DNA of 64,000 bases, taken from the NCBI GenBank assembly GCA_964631865.1, contig CAZWAK010000017.1, forward strand, positions 8,742 to 72,741, given 5' to 3'. A model generated the notes under the pieces. It was not told where the DNA came from and made no database searches. It saw only the letters and a list, made by a program, of their open reading frames with translations. This document shows, one piece after another, positions 24,197 to 32,570 of the stretch. Source of the stretch: JAFDVL01 sp964631865. GTDB taxonomy: Bacteria; Acidobacteriota; Blastocatellia; RBC074. A program made the translations under genes and the position numbers. Position 1 is the first letter of the stretch; the number at the start of each line of letters is the position of its first letter.

Positions 24197-24859
24197 ATGA
24201 GCAACTATGATTACAAATCAGGATACCGGCGCAATCTGCCGCATTTGCAACCAGAAGGCGCAACCATCTTTGTCACGTTTCGGCTCGTAGATTCGATTCC
24301 CAAAAGCGTGTTGACGCGCTGGCGCAACGAACGAGATTTGTTGGAGCAACAACTGAACAGAATTAGCAATGACACGGAGCGCGAAGCACAATTGCGACAA
24401 TTTCAAAGACGGCGGTTCGCAGAACTGGAAAATCTGTTGGATTGTGCGAGCGAGGGCGAACATTGGCTCCGACAATCGCCGTTAGCTGAACTGGTTGGGG
24501 AAAGCTTACGGCATCGAGATGGACAGGAATATCGGCTGGATGTGTATTGCGTGATGTCCAATCATGTTCACGCGCTGTTCTGGCCATTGCCGAAAGCCGA
24601 CGGAACCTATCACGCACTGCAAACGATTCTCCATTCACTGAAGCGTTTTACAGCGCGGCAGTGTAATCAATTGCTGGAGCGGGAAGGCCAATTCTGGGAA
24701 AACGAAAGCTTTGACCATTACATCCGCGATCACGAAGAATGGGTGCGCGTGATTCATTACATTCTGAATAATCCGGTCAAAGCGGGCATCGTGCAGGATT
24801 GGCGTGACTACCCCTTTAGTTATTGCAGCGAAGAAGCGTTGCCGTATGTAACGATTTGA
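24197..24859 (+). CDS. REP-associated tyrosine transposase (RAYT, Y1/HUH type)
   Basis: A 220-residue single-domain Y1 transposase of the IS200/TnpA-REP superfamily. Key parts are the N-terminal strand TIFVTFRLVDSIP, the HUH motif in VYCVMSNHVHALFWPL (H123-V-H125), FWENESFDHYIRDHEEW, and the end HYILNNPVKAGIVQDWRDYPFSY. Tyr188 aligns with the catalytic Tyr115 of E. coli TnpA-REP (DYIYINPVKHG). RAYT proteins bind and cleave REP hairpins and are thought to disperse REPINs while staying single copy. The gene is bracketed by REP/REPIN palindromes 10 bp upstream and 5 bp downstream, so these are its likely substrates. It is inserted between mod and res of a type III R-M system. The start is ATG 24197; an upstream TTG extension at 24131 would translate the REPIN. 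Confidence 0.92.
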   Translation: MSNYDYKSGYRRNLPHLQPEGATIFVTFRLVDSIPKSVLTRWRNERDLLEQQLNRISNDTEREAQLRQFQRRRFAELENLLDCASEGEHWLRQSPLAELVGESLRHRDGQEYRLDVYCVMSNHVHALFWPLPKADGTYHALQTILHSLKRFTARQCNQLLEREGQFWENESFDHYIRDHEEWVRVIHYILNNPVKAGIVQDWRDYPFSYCSEEALPYVTI

Positions 24860-24864
24860 AGAAC

Positions 24865-24887
24865 CGCGATTTGCCAAATCGCGCTAC
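24865..24887. repeat. Single REP palindrome after the RAYT gene
   Basis: Core CGCGATTTGCCAAATCGCG followed by CTAC, in inverted orientation, 5 bp after the RAYT stop codon. Confidence 0.9.
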
Positions 24888-24894
24888 AGCGAAC

Positions 24895-24959
24895 GTAACG
24901 CGATTTGGTAAATCGCGGGGGTTTACTCGCGAGACACGCGATTTGCCAAATCGCGCTAC
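24895..24959. repeat. REPIN, 65 bp, between RAYT and res
   Basis: A forward palindrome 24895-24917 and an inverted palindrome 24937-24959 flank a 19-bp spacer (GGGGTTTACTCGCGAGACA). It ends 34 bp before the res start codon. Confidence 0.92.
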
Positions 24960-24993
24960 ATTGTATAGTCCTTGCCCCACTGAGTGATTGCCT

Positions 24994-27582
24994 ATGCCAC
25001 GTTCCAGAAAATCCTCCTCACTGCAAATGAACATGCTGGATGTGACGGCGGAATTGCGGACTGCGCCGTGTGTGCCTGCGATTCGACAGGAAGTCGAACA
25101 ATGGAAACAACAGGGCTGTCCCGGCATTACGGACACGACGCGCCGTCTGCTGAATTGGTGGTTCAAGAACGAGCATCGTACGCCGCGCGGCACGATGTTT
25201 CGCTACTACGCTTCACAGCAAGCGGCGATAGAAACGATGATTTATTTGTACGAAGTGAAGCAGCGACGGCGCATCGGAGATTTGCTGTTGCACTACGCCA
25301 AAGGGCAAAAAATCGCCTTGCCTGCGCGCGATGAATTTGCGCGCTATGCCGTCAAAATGGCGACGGGCAGCGGCAAAACCAAAGTGATGGCAATGGCGAT
25401 TGTCTGGCAATATTTCAATGCGATTCGCGAGTCGAGCGACGATTATGCAACGACGTTTCTGGTGATTGCGCCGAACGTGATTGTGTTGGAACGGTTGATG
25501 GTGGACTTTGCAGGCGGCGCGATTTTCAAAAGCGATCCGCTGATTCCGCCGGAGTTCAAACTGCTCTGGGATTTCGATGTCTACATACGCGGCGACGGCG
25601 AACGCGCGCGTAGCGAAGGCGCGTTGTATTTGACGAACATTCAGCAGCTTTACGAAAAAGCAGAGGCGCAAGACAAGCCGACGAATCCCGTGCTGGATTT
25701 GTTGGGGCCGGAACCGCCTGCGACGTTGCAAGTCAAAGAGCGGTTTGTGGAACGCATTGCGCGGCGTGGCAATTGTGTCGTGCTGAATGACGAAGCGCAT
25801 CACACCAATGATGGCGCAGTCGTGTGGAATGAAGTGATTGTGGATTTGCACGAGCAATTAGGCGAACGTGGCTTGACCGCGCAACTGGATTTTTCGGCGA
25901 CGCCGCGCCAGCCGGACGGCAATCTGTTCACGTGGACGATCTACGATTATCCACTCAAACAAGCCATTGTGGATGCCGTCGTCAAACGCCCGATCAAAGG
26001 CATCGCGCAAGGCATTACCGAAGCGCAAAGCGACCGTGCTTCCGTGCGCTATGAAGCGTATTTGGTGGCGGCGGTCGAGCGTTGGCAGGAGTACCGCGAG
26101 CAGTTGGAGAAGTTGCAGAAAAAGCCCGTGTTGTTCTTGATGCTGAGCGATACGGAAAGCGCCGATGATGTGGCCGCGTGGTTGCGGCGCAAATATCCAG
26201 AACATTTCGACGGCGACAAACTGCTCATCATTCACACCAACAAATCCGGCGAAATCAGCAAAGGCGATTTGGACAAGGCACGTCAGGCGGCGCGCGAAGT
26301 TGATCTCGGCACAAGTCCCGTGCAGTGCATTGTTTCCGTGATGATGTTGCGCGAAGGCTGGGACGTGAGCAATGTCACGGTGGTCGTCGGACTGCGCCCG
26401 TTCACCGCGAAGGCAAATATTTTGCCCGAACAGGCGATTGGGCGCGGCTTGCGCTTGATGTTCCGCGAGCACGGCGGCTATCGGGAACACGTGGACATCA
26501 TCGGCAACAACAACTTCATGCAAATTGTCGAAGACCTCGAAAAAACCGAAGGCATCAAGCTCGACACGTTTGAATTCGGCAAAAAGAAAACGCCGCTGAA
26601 GATTCAAACGATTCAGGTGCTGAATGATCGCATCGCGCAGTATGACTTGAGCATTCCAATTCTGACGCCGCGTCTCGAACGCAGGAAAGACGCCCGCGCC
26701 GTGATTGAAAGCTTGCAACTCGAAAGCCTGCGCTTGGTGCAAGCCTTGAAGCTCGACACGCAGGTTGCGCCGCCGGAGCAATTCACGTATCAGGGCCGCG
26801 ATGTCATTTCGGATGAGGTGATGGTGGAGCGCAGCTACACGATGCCGGAAGCGCAAACGCCCGGTGAAATCGTGGCGTTTTACGCGCAGGAGATTGCCGA
26901 CAGCTTGAAAATGCCTGCACAGTTTTCCGTGCTCGCGCCGAAGATTGAGCAGTTTCTGCGCGACAAGGCGTTTGGAGGGACGGTGGATTTGCAGAGCAAA
27001 TTGGTGTTGCAGGCATTGAATCGTCCGGTCGTATTGCACTTTACGCTCAAGGTGTTTTTGCGTTTGTTGCGTCCGATGTTGAGTGAAGAACGAATGCCAA
27101 TGCTGAGCGGCGAGTTGCGCAAACTCTCTGCCACGTTTCCGTTTGCGTGGTCGGGCAAAATCGTGACGGCGAAAAAGACGCTGTTTGATTTCGTGCCGTG
27201 CGACAACGATTTCGAGCAGGATTTCGCGCGCTTTCTGGACGCCGTGCCGGATGTCAAAACCTTCGCCAATCTCGGCAATCTGCCCGCGAAATTGAGCATT
27301 GAATATTTGGACAGCGAAGCGAACTTGCGGCTCTATGAGCCGGATTTTATTGGCTTGGATGAGGATGGCACGTACTGGATTTTGGAAACCAAAGGGCGCG
27401 AAGACATCGAAGTCGCGCGGAAGAATTTGCGCGCCGAGCAATGGTGTCAGGACGTGGCGCGCTTGACCGGGCAACGCTGGGAATTTTTGTTAGTGCCGCA
27501 AAAAGAATACGACAAGCTGCGACCCGGGTCGCTGGGGGAATTGGTGGCGGGACTGAAGGCAGGTGGCGCGTTATTTGTGTAG
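24994..27582 (+). CDS. Type III restriction endonuclease/helicase subunit (Res)
   Basis: An 862-residue SF2 helicase-nuclease. Walker A is ATGSGKT (Lys128), motif II is D266-E-A-H (VVLNDEAHHTND), and motif III is FSATPRQPDG. Motif VI lies in LPEQAIGRGLRLMFRE, preceded by VSVMMLREGWDVSNVTVVVGLRPF. The C-terminal nuclease site is PD-(D/E)xK-like: D784 in EPDFIGLD, then E798-T-K800 in WILETKG. With Mod it forms the ATP-dependent type III endonuclease, which cuts about 25 bp from two head-to-head sites. The start is ATG 24994; an upstream TTG (24988) is also in frame. All motifs look intact, so the system is probably active. The RAYT and REPINs occupy the space where mod and res would normally abut. 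Confidence 0.92.
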   Translation: MPRSRKSSSLQMNMLDVTAELRTAPCVPAIRQEVEQWKQQGCPGITDTTRRLLNWWFKNEHRTPRGTMFRYYASQQAAIETMIYLYEVKQRRRIGDLLLHYAKGQKIALPARDEFARYAVKMATGSGKTKVMAMAIVWQYFNAIRESSDDYATTFLVIAPNVIVLERLMVDFAGGAIFKSDPLIPPEFKLLWDFDVYIRGDGERARSEGALYLTNIQQLYEKAEAQDKPTNPVLDLLGPEPPATLQVKERFVERIARRGNCVVLNDEAHHTNDGAVVWNEVIVDLHEQLGERGLTAQLDFSATPRQPDGNLFTWTIYDYPLKQAIVDAVVKRPIKGIAQGITEAQSDRASVRYEAYLVAAVERWQEYREQLEKLQKKPVLFLMLSDTESADDVAAWLRRKYPEHFDGDKLLIIHTNKSGEISKGDLDKARQAAREVDLGTSPVQCIVSVMMLREGWDVSNVTVVVGLRPFTAKANILPEQAIGRGLRLMFREHGGYREHVDIIGNNNFMQIVEDLEKTEGIKLDTFEFGKKKTPLKIQTIQVLNDRIAQYDLSIPILTPRLERRKDARAVIESLQLESLRLVQALKLDTQVAPPEQFTYQGRDVISDEVMVERSYTMPEAQTPGEIVAFYAQEIADSLKMPAQFSVLAPKIEQFLRDKAFGGTVDLQSKLVLQALNRPVVLHFTLKVFLRLLRPMLSEERMPMLSGELRKLSATFPFAWSGKIVTAKKTLFDFVPCDNDFEQDFARFLDAVPDVKTFANLGNLPAKLSIEYLDSEANLRLYEPDFIGLDEDGTYWILETKGREDIEVARKNLRAEQWCQDVARLTGQRWEFLLVPQKEYDKLRPGSLGELVAGLKAGGALFV

Positions 27583-27587
27583 CTGAT

Positions 27588-27651
27588 GTAACGCGATTTG
27601 CCAAATCGCGTTACTCCGCATTGAGAACCGCGATTTGCCAAATCGCGTTAC
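27588..27651. repeat. Two REP palindromes in direct orientation
   Basis: Copies at 27588-27614 and 27629-27651, both with core CGCGATTTGCCAAATCGCG and followed by TTAC. They lie between the convergent ends of res and the ABC ATPase gene. Unlike the REPINs, both have the same orientation. Confidence 0.9.
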
Positions 27652-27655
27652 GACC

Positions 27656-28405
27656 TTACTTCCGCCGAATGTCGCGGTCAATCATGCCGTCGCGGATGAA
27701 GATTTCACGGTGTGCATGCGCGGCGATGTCCGGTTCGTGCGTGACGAGGATGATCGTGTTGCCTTGTTCGTGCAAATGTTCGAGCAATTGCATGATTTCG
27801 ACCGACGTTTTGGAGTCGAGGTTGCCAGTCGGTTCGTCGGCCAAAATGATCGAAGGATTGTTCACGAGCGCGCGCGCGATGGCGACACGTTGGCGTTGCC
27901 CGCCGGACAATTCATTCGGACGATGGCTCATGCGATGCCCCAGTTCGACCGACTCCAACGCTTTCTTCGCCATCTCAATGCGTTTGGCGGAAGGTGTGCC
28001 GTTGTAAATCAGCGGCAATTCAACGTTGTGCAAGGCTGACGCGCGCGGCAACAGATTGAACGTCTGAAACACGAAGCCGATTTCTTTGTTGCGAATGTAG
28101 GCGAGTTCATCGTCGTCCATTTCCGAGACGAGCTTGCCGTTCAGCCAATATTCGCCCTGACTCGGCGTATCCAAACAGCCAATCATATTCATCAGCGTAG
28201 ATTTGCCAGAACCGGACGGGCCAATGATGGCGAGGTATTCGCCGCGTTTGACTTCAAACGAGACGCCGCGCAAGGCATGAATTTCCTCTTCGCCCATCAC
28301 GTAGGTTTTCCACAAATCAACGGTGCGAATCATCGAATCGGTGCTCGCCCCATTGTTTGCGGGGCGCGCTTGTGGGGAGGGCGTGCTTTGAGTATCAGTC
28401 AGCAT
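27656..28405 (-). CDS. ABC transporter ATP-binding protein (MacB/LolD type)
   Basis: A 249-residue ATPase: IRTVDLWKTYVMGEEEIHALRGVSFEV, Walker A GPSGSGKST, LSGGQRQRVAIARAL signature, Walker B IILADEPTGNLD and the switch HIS in VTHEPDIA. The sequence belongs to the exporter family that works with MacA-type adaptors and four-helix FtsX-like permeases (macrolide or lipoprotein export). The start is placed at ATG 28405: the upstream frame to 28480 consists of heptamer-repeat codons (PPTTDHRPPTT). Another candidate is the Met at 28333. The adaptor gene is directly upstream, but no permease gene follows; the res gene and REPs are there instead. Confidence 0.88.
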   Translation of the reverse strand: MLTDTQSTPSPQARPANNGASTDSMIRTVDLWKTYVMGEEEIHALRGVSFEVKRGEYLAIIGPSGSGKSTLMNMIGCLDTPSQGEYWLNGKLVSEMDDDELAYIRNKEIGFVFQTFNLLPRASALHNVELPLIYNGTPSAKRIEMAKKALESVELGHRMSHRPNELSGGQRQRVAIARALVNNPSIILADEPTGNLDSKTSVEIMQLLEHLHEQGNTIILVTHEPDIAAHAHREIFIRDGMIDRDIRRK

Positions 28406-28413
28406 AAGATTGG

Positions 28414-28489
28414 TGGTCGGTGGTCGGTGGTCGGTGGTCGGTGGATAGTCAACAGAGACCAGCCACCAACCACCAATCACCAGCCACTA
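28414..28489. repeat. Inverted pair of heptanucleotide repeat arrays
   Basis: The left arm has TGGTCGG four times plus TGGATAG (28414-28448). The right arm has ACCAGCC, ACCAACC, ACCAATC, ACCAGCC (28458-28485). The arms are largely complementary. The element lies between the adaptor and ATPase genes and contains the adaptor stop codon. Confidence 0.85.
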
Positions 28490-29986
28490 GCTCTTCGTGT
28501 CGCCGCCGGGTTTCTTGCTCTTGTCTTCGAGCTTGATGACGGTGTTGTTTTTGAGCGTGCGAAGCTGGCGGTACGGGCCGGTAATCAACACCTCGCCGCC
28601 GCTCAAGCCGCTCTTGATTTCGATGTCGTTTTCACCTGTGATGCCGGTTTCGACTGGGGTGAAGACAGCTTTGTTGTCCTTGACCAGAAACACGCCTTTG
28701 ACGGTCTTCTTCTTTTCGGCAACCGCTTTTTGGCCGGGTTCAGGCGAAGGCGTTGGCGTCGGTTTGGCTTCCGTGCCGGCTTTGCCTTCGCGGTCGAGTT
28801 GCTCGGGGTCACGTTCGACTAAGGCTTGCAGCGGAATCGCAATCACGTTTTCGCGCTTGTCGGTGAAGATCGTGGCGGTTGCGGACATGCCGGGACGCAG
28901 CCGGTCGCGGTTTTCCTGCGTAAGGTTGTTGAGCCGAATCACGACTTTGAATTCTTTGGCTTCCTGCGTGCCGGAGGTGGCCGTTTGGGAAATGTTCTGG
29001 CCGGACTTTGTGACTGCCGAAGCGGCACGTTCCTGCACAATGCCTTCCAGTTCTTTTTCGCCGAGCGCGTCTACTTTGACCATCACGCGCTGCCCGACTT
29101 GGACGTTCGCGATGTCGGTTTCATCCACCCGCACTTCGACGTTGATGACGGACATATCAGCGATGATGACGAGCGGCGTAGATTGGAAATTCGCCGTCGC
29201 AAACGTGCCGACATCAATCGGTTTGTTGGCGATGACGCCTTCAATCGAAGCGAATTGCACGGTCTTGGCCAGGAAGTCGGCGGAACTGCGCAAGTTGGCG
29301 CGTTGCTGCGCGACGCGGGCTTGCGACGAAAGCAGCACGGCTTTGTTCTGTTCGACGCGCAGTTCGGCTTCTTTGATTTGCACATTGGCTTGCTCGACGC
29401 GCGCTTTGGCGGCATTGACCGAAGCCGTGGCAGAGTCGTAACGCGCTTTGGCGCTGTCGTAGACCGACCTTGCAACGATTTGCGATTCCAGCAATTCGGT
29501 GTTGCGTTTCAATTCGATTTCGGCGTTGGCCTGATCCACTTTGGCGCGATCCAGATCGGCTTGCGCGCTCAGCAACGAGGCGCGCGCCGTGTTGATGGCG
29601 TTTTCGGCAACGTTGATCGCCGCGTTTTGATTTTGCACATCAGCCTGACTGGCGCGCAGCGCGGCTTCTTGAATCGAGACCGAGGATTCCTGTTGCGTCG
29701 GGTCGAGACGCACGATCTTCTGCCCTTTCTTGACCAGATCGCCTTCCTTGACGAAGACGTCGGTGACGCGGCCTGAAACTTCCGCTGTCAGGTTGATGAG
29801 CTGGATGGGACGCACTTCACCGTTGGCGGTGACTTTGGATTCGAGCAGATTGCGTTTTTCCACTTTGGCGGTTTGCACTTCGGGCGCATCGCTGCGGCGC
29901 GCATAAACGCTGGCCACGATGCTGCCCGCAATGGCGAGGATGACGATGGAGGCAATGATGATCTTTTTCTTTTTTGAGACAGCCAT
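28487..29986 (-). CDS. Periplasmic adaptor (membrane fusion) protein, MacA/HlyD type
   Basis: A 499-residue protein. It has one N-terminal membrane anchor (KKIIIASIVILAIAGSIVASVYA) and a biotinyl-lipoyl-like half (NLLESKVTANGEVRPIQLINLTAEVSGRVTDVFVKEGDLVKKGQKIVRLD). A long alpha-helical hairpin rich in Ala/Gln/Asn follows (~residues 100-230), then beta-barrel and membrane-proximal domains. A Pro-rich insert (KAGTEAKPTPTPSPEPGQK) separates the last part. Such adaptors bridge an inner-membrane exporter and an outer-membrane channel. The MacB-type ATPase is next in the operon, across a heptamer repeat. No permease or TolC gene is seen in the window. Confidence 0.9.
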   Translation of the reverse strand: MAVSKKKKIIIASIVILAIAGSIVASVYARRSDAPEVQTAKVEKRNLLESKVTANGEVRPIQLINLTAEVSGRVTDVFVKEGDLVKKGQKIVRLDPTQQESSVSIQEAALRASQADVQNQNAAINVAENAINTARASLLSAQADLDRAKVDQANAEIELKRNTELLESQIVARSVYDSAKARYDSATASVNAAKARVEQANVQIKEAELRVEQNKAVLLSSQARVAQQRANLRSSADFLAKTVQFASIEGVIANKPIDVGTFATANFQSTPLVIIADMSVINVEVRVDETDIANVQVGQRVMVKVDALGEKELEGIVQERAASAVTKSGQNISQTATSGTQEAKEFKVVIRLNNLTQENRDRLRPGMSATATIFTDKRENVIAIPLQALVERDPEQLDREGKAGTEAKPTPTPSPEPGQKAVAEKKKTVKGVFLVKDNKAVFTPVETGITGENDIEIKSGLSGGEVLITGPYRQLRTLKNNTVIKLEDKSKKPGGDTKS

Positions 29987-30199
29987 AACGAACTCCGAAC
30001 TAAATTTTTTGGTGAGACAGCCTAATCAGACGAGCTATACGAAGCCTCAAAATCTCGTGTTCCAAAAAAATGAACTTGTCGGTAAACAGGGATTGTAGAG
30101 GTTTCGGCGAGACGAGACAAGCAGGCAACGGGCGCAACGATTTTTCTCGATATGTTATACTCCGCGTGTCTACAAACTACCGAAAGAAAGAGGAACGAT

Positions 30200-30613
30200 A
30201 TGGGAGAAGTAATTGTCAAAGTACGGCTGACGAATTATGCAGACGAGTTGATGGTACGACAGGGACAACTTGCCAAAGCGCAAATTCGCTCGCTTGAGGC
30301 CGAGGCCATCGTGGATGCTGGCGCGGTGCAATTGGTCATTCCACGGGCGATTGTGCAACAGCTTGGGTTAGGGCGATTTTCCACCCAAATTGCCCAATAC
30401 GCAGACGGACGTCAGGAAGAAGTAGACGTTGCCGATGGCGTCTCGGTCGAACTCTTAGGACGGCGCACGTTGGAAGAGGCGTTAGTCTTGGGGGATGAGA
30501 TATTGATTGGGCAAACTGTTTTGGAGAAAACCGATTTGCAGGTGGATTGTCGCGGACAACGCTTGATTCCGAATCCTGCTCATCCGAATCAGCCCGTCAT
30601 GAAAATTCGTTGA
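30200..30613 (+). CDS. Clan AA aspartic protease-like protein
   Basis: A 137-residue retropepsin-fold protein (GEVIVKVRLTNYADELMVRQGQLAKAQIRSLEAEAIVDAGAVQLVIP...). The catalytic D-T/S-G triplet of clan AA is D-A-G here, and the second hallmark hydrophobic-hydrophobic-Gly lies in VLGDEILIGQTVLE. Such small stand-alone proteins would have to dimerise to form an active site. The Thr-to-Ala substitution makes activity uncertain. The start is ATG 30200 with AGAGGAA upstream. The last 17 bp overlap the convergent end of aroK. Confidence 0.75.
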   Translation: MGEVIVKVRLTNYADELMVRQGQLAKAQIRSLEAEAIVDAGAVQLVIPRAIVQQLGLGRFSTQIAQYADGRQEEVDVADGVSVELLGRRTLEEALVLGDEILIGQTVLEKTDLQVDCRGQRLIPNPAHPNQPVMKIR

Positions 30614-31127
30614 GCATCTGCGCCACAATTCCTTCGGTCGAATCTTCCGCCTGAATTTTGATGTGTAGTTGCGCCTGCTGGTAGAGCGGGAGACGTTGCT
30701 CAAATCGCACCCGCGCTGCCTCCTCATTAGCCGCCAAAGGCCGCACCACCGCATCCCGCTGAATCCGCTCCCAGCAAAGTTCAAATGGCGCGTCAAGCCA
30801 CACGGACACGCCCGTTTGCGCAATCAATGCGCGATTGACGGCTTGCGTGAATGCGCCGCCGCCGAGCGCAATCACGGCTGGTTCTCGCGCCACTGCTTGT
30901 CGTAAGCATTCGGTTTCCAGTTGCCGAAAATACGCCTCGCCTTTGTCTTGGATCAACTCGGCAATCGGACAGCCCGCTGCTGCGACAATCATCTCGTCCA
31001 GGTCAATGAACGGCACGTTCAGGCGTTCCGCCAACGCGCGCCCGATGGTGGTTTTGCCCGAAGCCATGAAGCCGACGAGGAAGAGAGTGCGGAATGCAGA
31101 GTGCGGAGTGCGGAGTGCGGAATTCAT
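30597..31127 (-). CDS. aroK: Shikimate kinase
   Basis: A 176-residue kinase that phosphorylates shikimate in aromatic amino acid synthesis. P-loop GFMASGKTT; shikimate-binding FIDLDEMI (the D-x-D pattern) and VIALGGGAF; the lid region RPLAANEEAARVRFEQRLPLYQQA. The first 14 codons (NSALRTPHSAFRT) are made of a GAGTGCG-type heptamer repeat that also supplies the start codon. No alternative start exists before the P-loop. ATG 31127 overlaps the aroA stop by ATGA, indicating translational coupling. Confidence 0.93.
   Translation of the reverse strand: MNSALRTPHSAFRTLFLVGFMASGKTTIGRALAERLNVPFIDLDEMIVAAAGCPIAELIQDKGEAYFRQLETECLRQAVAREPAVIALGGGAFTQAVNRALIAQTGVSVWLDAPFELCWERIQRDAVVRPLAANEEAARVRFEQRLPLYQQAQLHIKIQAEDSTEGIVAQMLNEFS
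31085..31126. repeat. Heptanucleotide tandem repeat at the aroK start
   Basis: Six 7-bp units on the plus strand: GAGTGCG, GAATGCA, GAGTGCG three times, GAATTCA. It encodes the N-terminus of AroK. Confidence 0.88.
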
Positions 31128-32446
31128 GACAGCTTCGCCAACAACTCATAAAACTCAGGCAACGACACGGACGCCGCTTCGGCTTCGTTGATGGTCGTTT
31201 CGCTAGTCGCAAGCAAGCCCGCGACGGCAAACGCCATCGCAATGCGGTGGTCGCCGTACGATTCGACCGTCGCGCCGCGCAAGCGTTGTGGGCCGACGAG
31301 GCGGAAGCCGTCTTCACGTTCTTCGACTTCAATCTGCATTCGTCGCAAGTTGTCCACAATCGAACGAATGCGGTCGCTTTCTTTGACGCGCAGTTCTTTG
31401 GCTTCGCGCAGCGTCAGCGTGCCATGCATTTGTGTGGCGATGACGGCGAGGATCGGAATTTCATCAATCAAATTGGCCACGACCGCGCCGCCGAGTTCGA
31501 GATTGCCGCGCAGTTCGGACGATTGCACAAAGAAATCCGCGACTGGTTCGCCGTGCGCGAGTCGTTCGTTTTCCACTGCGATGCGCGCGCCGAGTTGCGT
31601 CAACACGTCCAGCAACGCTTTGCGCGACGGATTGACGCCGATGTGGCGAATCCGCAAAGCCGCGTCGGGCGCGAGCAAGCCTGCCGCAATGAAAAAGGCC
31701 GCCGACGACAAATCGCCCGCGACCGTGTAGTCGCCGAGCGCGCGCAAATGCTCTGCGCCCGACACAGCGATGCGCGTGCCTGCGGCGATTGACTCTTGCC
31801 GCACGCGCACGCCGCATTCCTGCAACATAATTTCCGTGTGATTGCGCGTCGGCGTCGTCTCGATGACGGCTGTTTCGCCGTTCGCAAACAAACCCGCGAG
31901 CAGGACGCAGGATTTGACCTGCGCGCTGGCGACGGGCGGCGTGTATTCGAGGGCTTGCAGCTTGCCGCCGTGAATTTTCAGTGGCGCGAAGTTGTTATCC
32001 CGCGCCTCGATGCGTGCGCCCATTTGGGTCAGCGGCTCGATGACGCGCTTCATCGGGCGACGTTGAATGCTCTCGTCGCCGGTAATTTCCGTCGTAAAAT
32101 TTTGCCCGGCCAGAATGCCGGACAGCAGCCGAATCGTCGTGCCCGAATTGCCCACGTCCAGCCGCTCTGTCGGCGCTTGCAAACCGTTGACGCCGACGCC
32201 GGCAATCGTGATGAGGTCGGACGTGCGCGTGACCGAAACGCCCAATTTTTCCAAACAATCCAGCGTATTTTGGCAATCGCGGGCGGACGAATAATTGCGC
32301 AGCGCACTGACGCCGTCGCCCAACGCGGCGCACATGGCGCTGCGATGCGAGATGGATTTGTCGCCCGGCAAGTGGAAATCGCCGCGCCATTTTGTGGTCG
32401 GCGCGACCGGTTGCAACCGGCGGCGCGTGGCAGAAGGATTTGTCAT
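31124..32446 (-). CDS. aroA: 3-phosphoshikimate 1-carboxyvinyltransferase (EPSP synthase)
   Basis: A 440-residue enzyme joining shikimate-3-phosphate and PEP. Hallmarks are the N-terminal LPGDKSISHRSAMCAALGDG, the LDVGNSGTTIRLLSGILAG segment, and the late LRVKESDRIRSIVDNLRRM and YGDHRIAMAFAVAGL. Length and motifs are normal for the family. It is followed by aroK with a 4-bp overlap. It is divergent from the RsbW-like gene; the region 32447-32570 holds a candidate promoter for the latter. Confidence 0.95.
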   Translation of the reverse strand: MTNPSATRRRLQPVAPTTKWRGDFHLPGDKSISHRSAMCAALGDGVSALRNYSSARDCQNTLDCLEKLGVSVTRTSDLITIAGVGVNGLQAPTERLDVGNSGTTIRLLSGILAGQNFTTEITGDESIQRRPMKRVIEPLTQMGARIEARDNNFAPLKIHGGKLQALEYTPPVASAQVKSCVLLAGLFANGETAVIETTPTRNHTEIMLQECGVRVRQESIAAGTRIAVSGAEHLRALGDYTVAGDLSSAAFFIAAGLLAPDAALRIRHIGVNPSRKALLDVLTQLGARIAVENERLAHGEPVADFFVQSSELRGNLELGGAVVANLIDEIPILAVIATQMHGTLTLREAKELRVKESDRIRSIVDNLRRMQIEVEEREDGFRLVGPQRLRGATVESYGDHRIAMAFAVAGLLATSETTINEAEAASVSLPEFYELLAKLS

Positions 32447-32462
32447 GACAAAAGTGGTTTCC

Positions 32463-32491
32463 TTGACACTTGTAAAATAGCTGTGTTACAT
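32463..32491 (+). promoter_or_regulatory. Candidate sigma-70-type promoter
   Basis: TTGACA at 32463-32468 and TTACAT at 32486-32491 with a 17-bp spacer, about 80 bp upstream of the RsbW-like gene. The -35 box is perfect, the -10 box is weak. Confidence 0.45.
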
Positions 32492-32570
32492 CCCAAACCG
32501 TTGCACGCATTGGAAGCAATGCGCGTGACCCATCTTAAAGGAAGCTTACCGACAAAGGAACTGTCCGCGT

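Noticed and set aside
24197..24859. RAYT lacking its catalytic tyrosine (Phe in ESFDHY)
   Set aside because: Alignment with E. coli TnpA-REP puts the catalytic Tyr in HYILNNPVKAG (Tyr188), which is present.
28406..28480. N-terminal extension of the ABC ATPase (PPTTDHRPPTT)
   Set aside because: These codons are the heptamer repeat between the two genes; ATG 28405 is a reasonable start after it.
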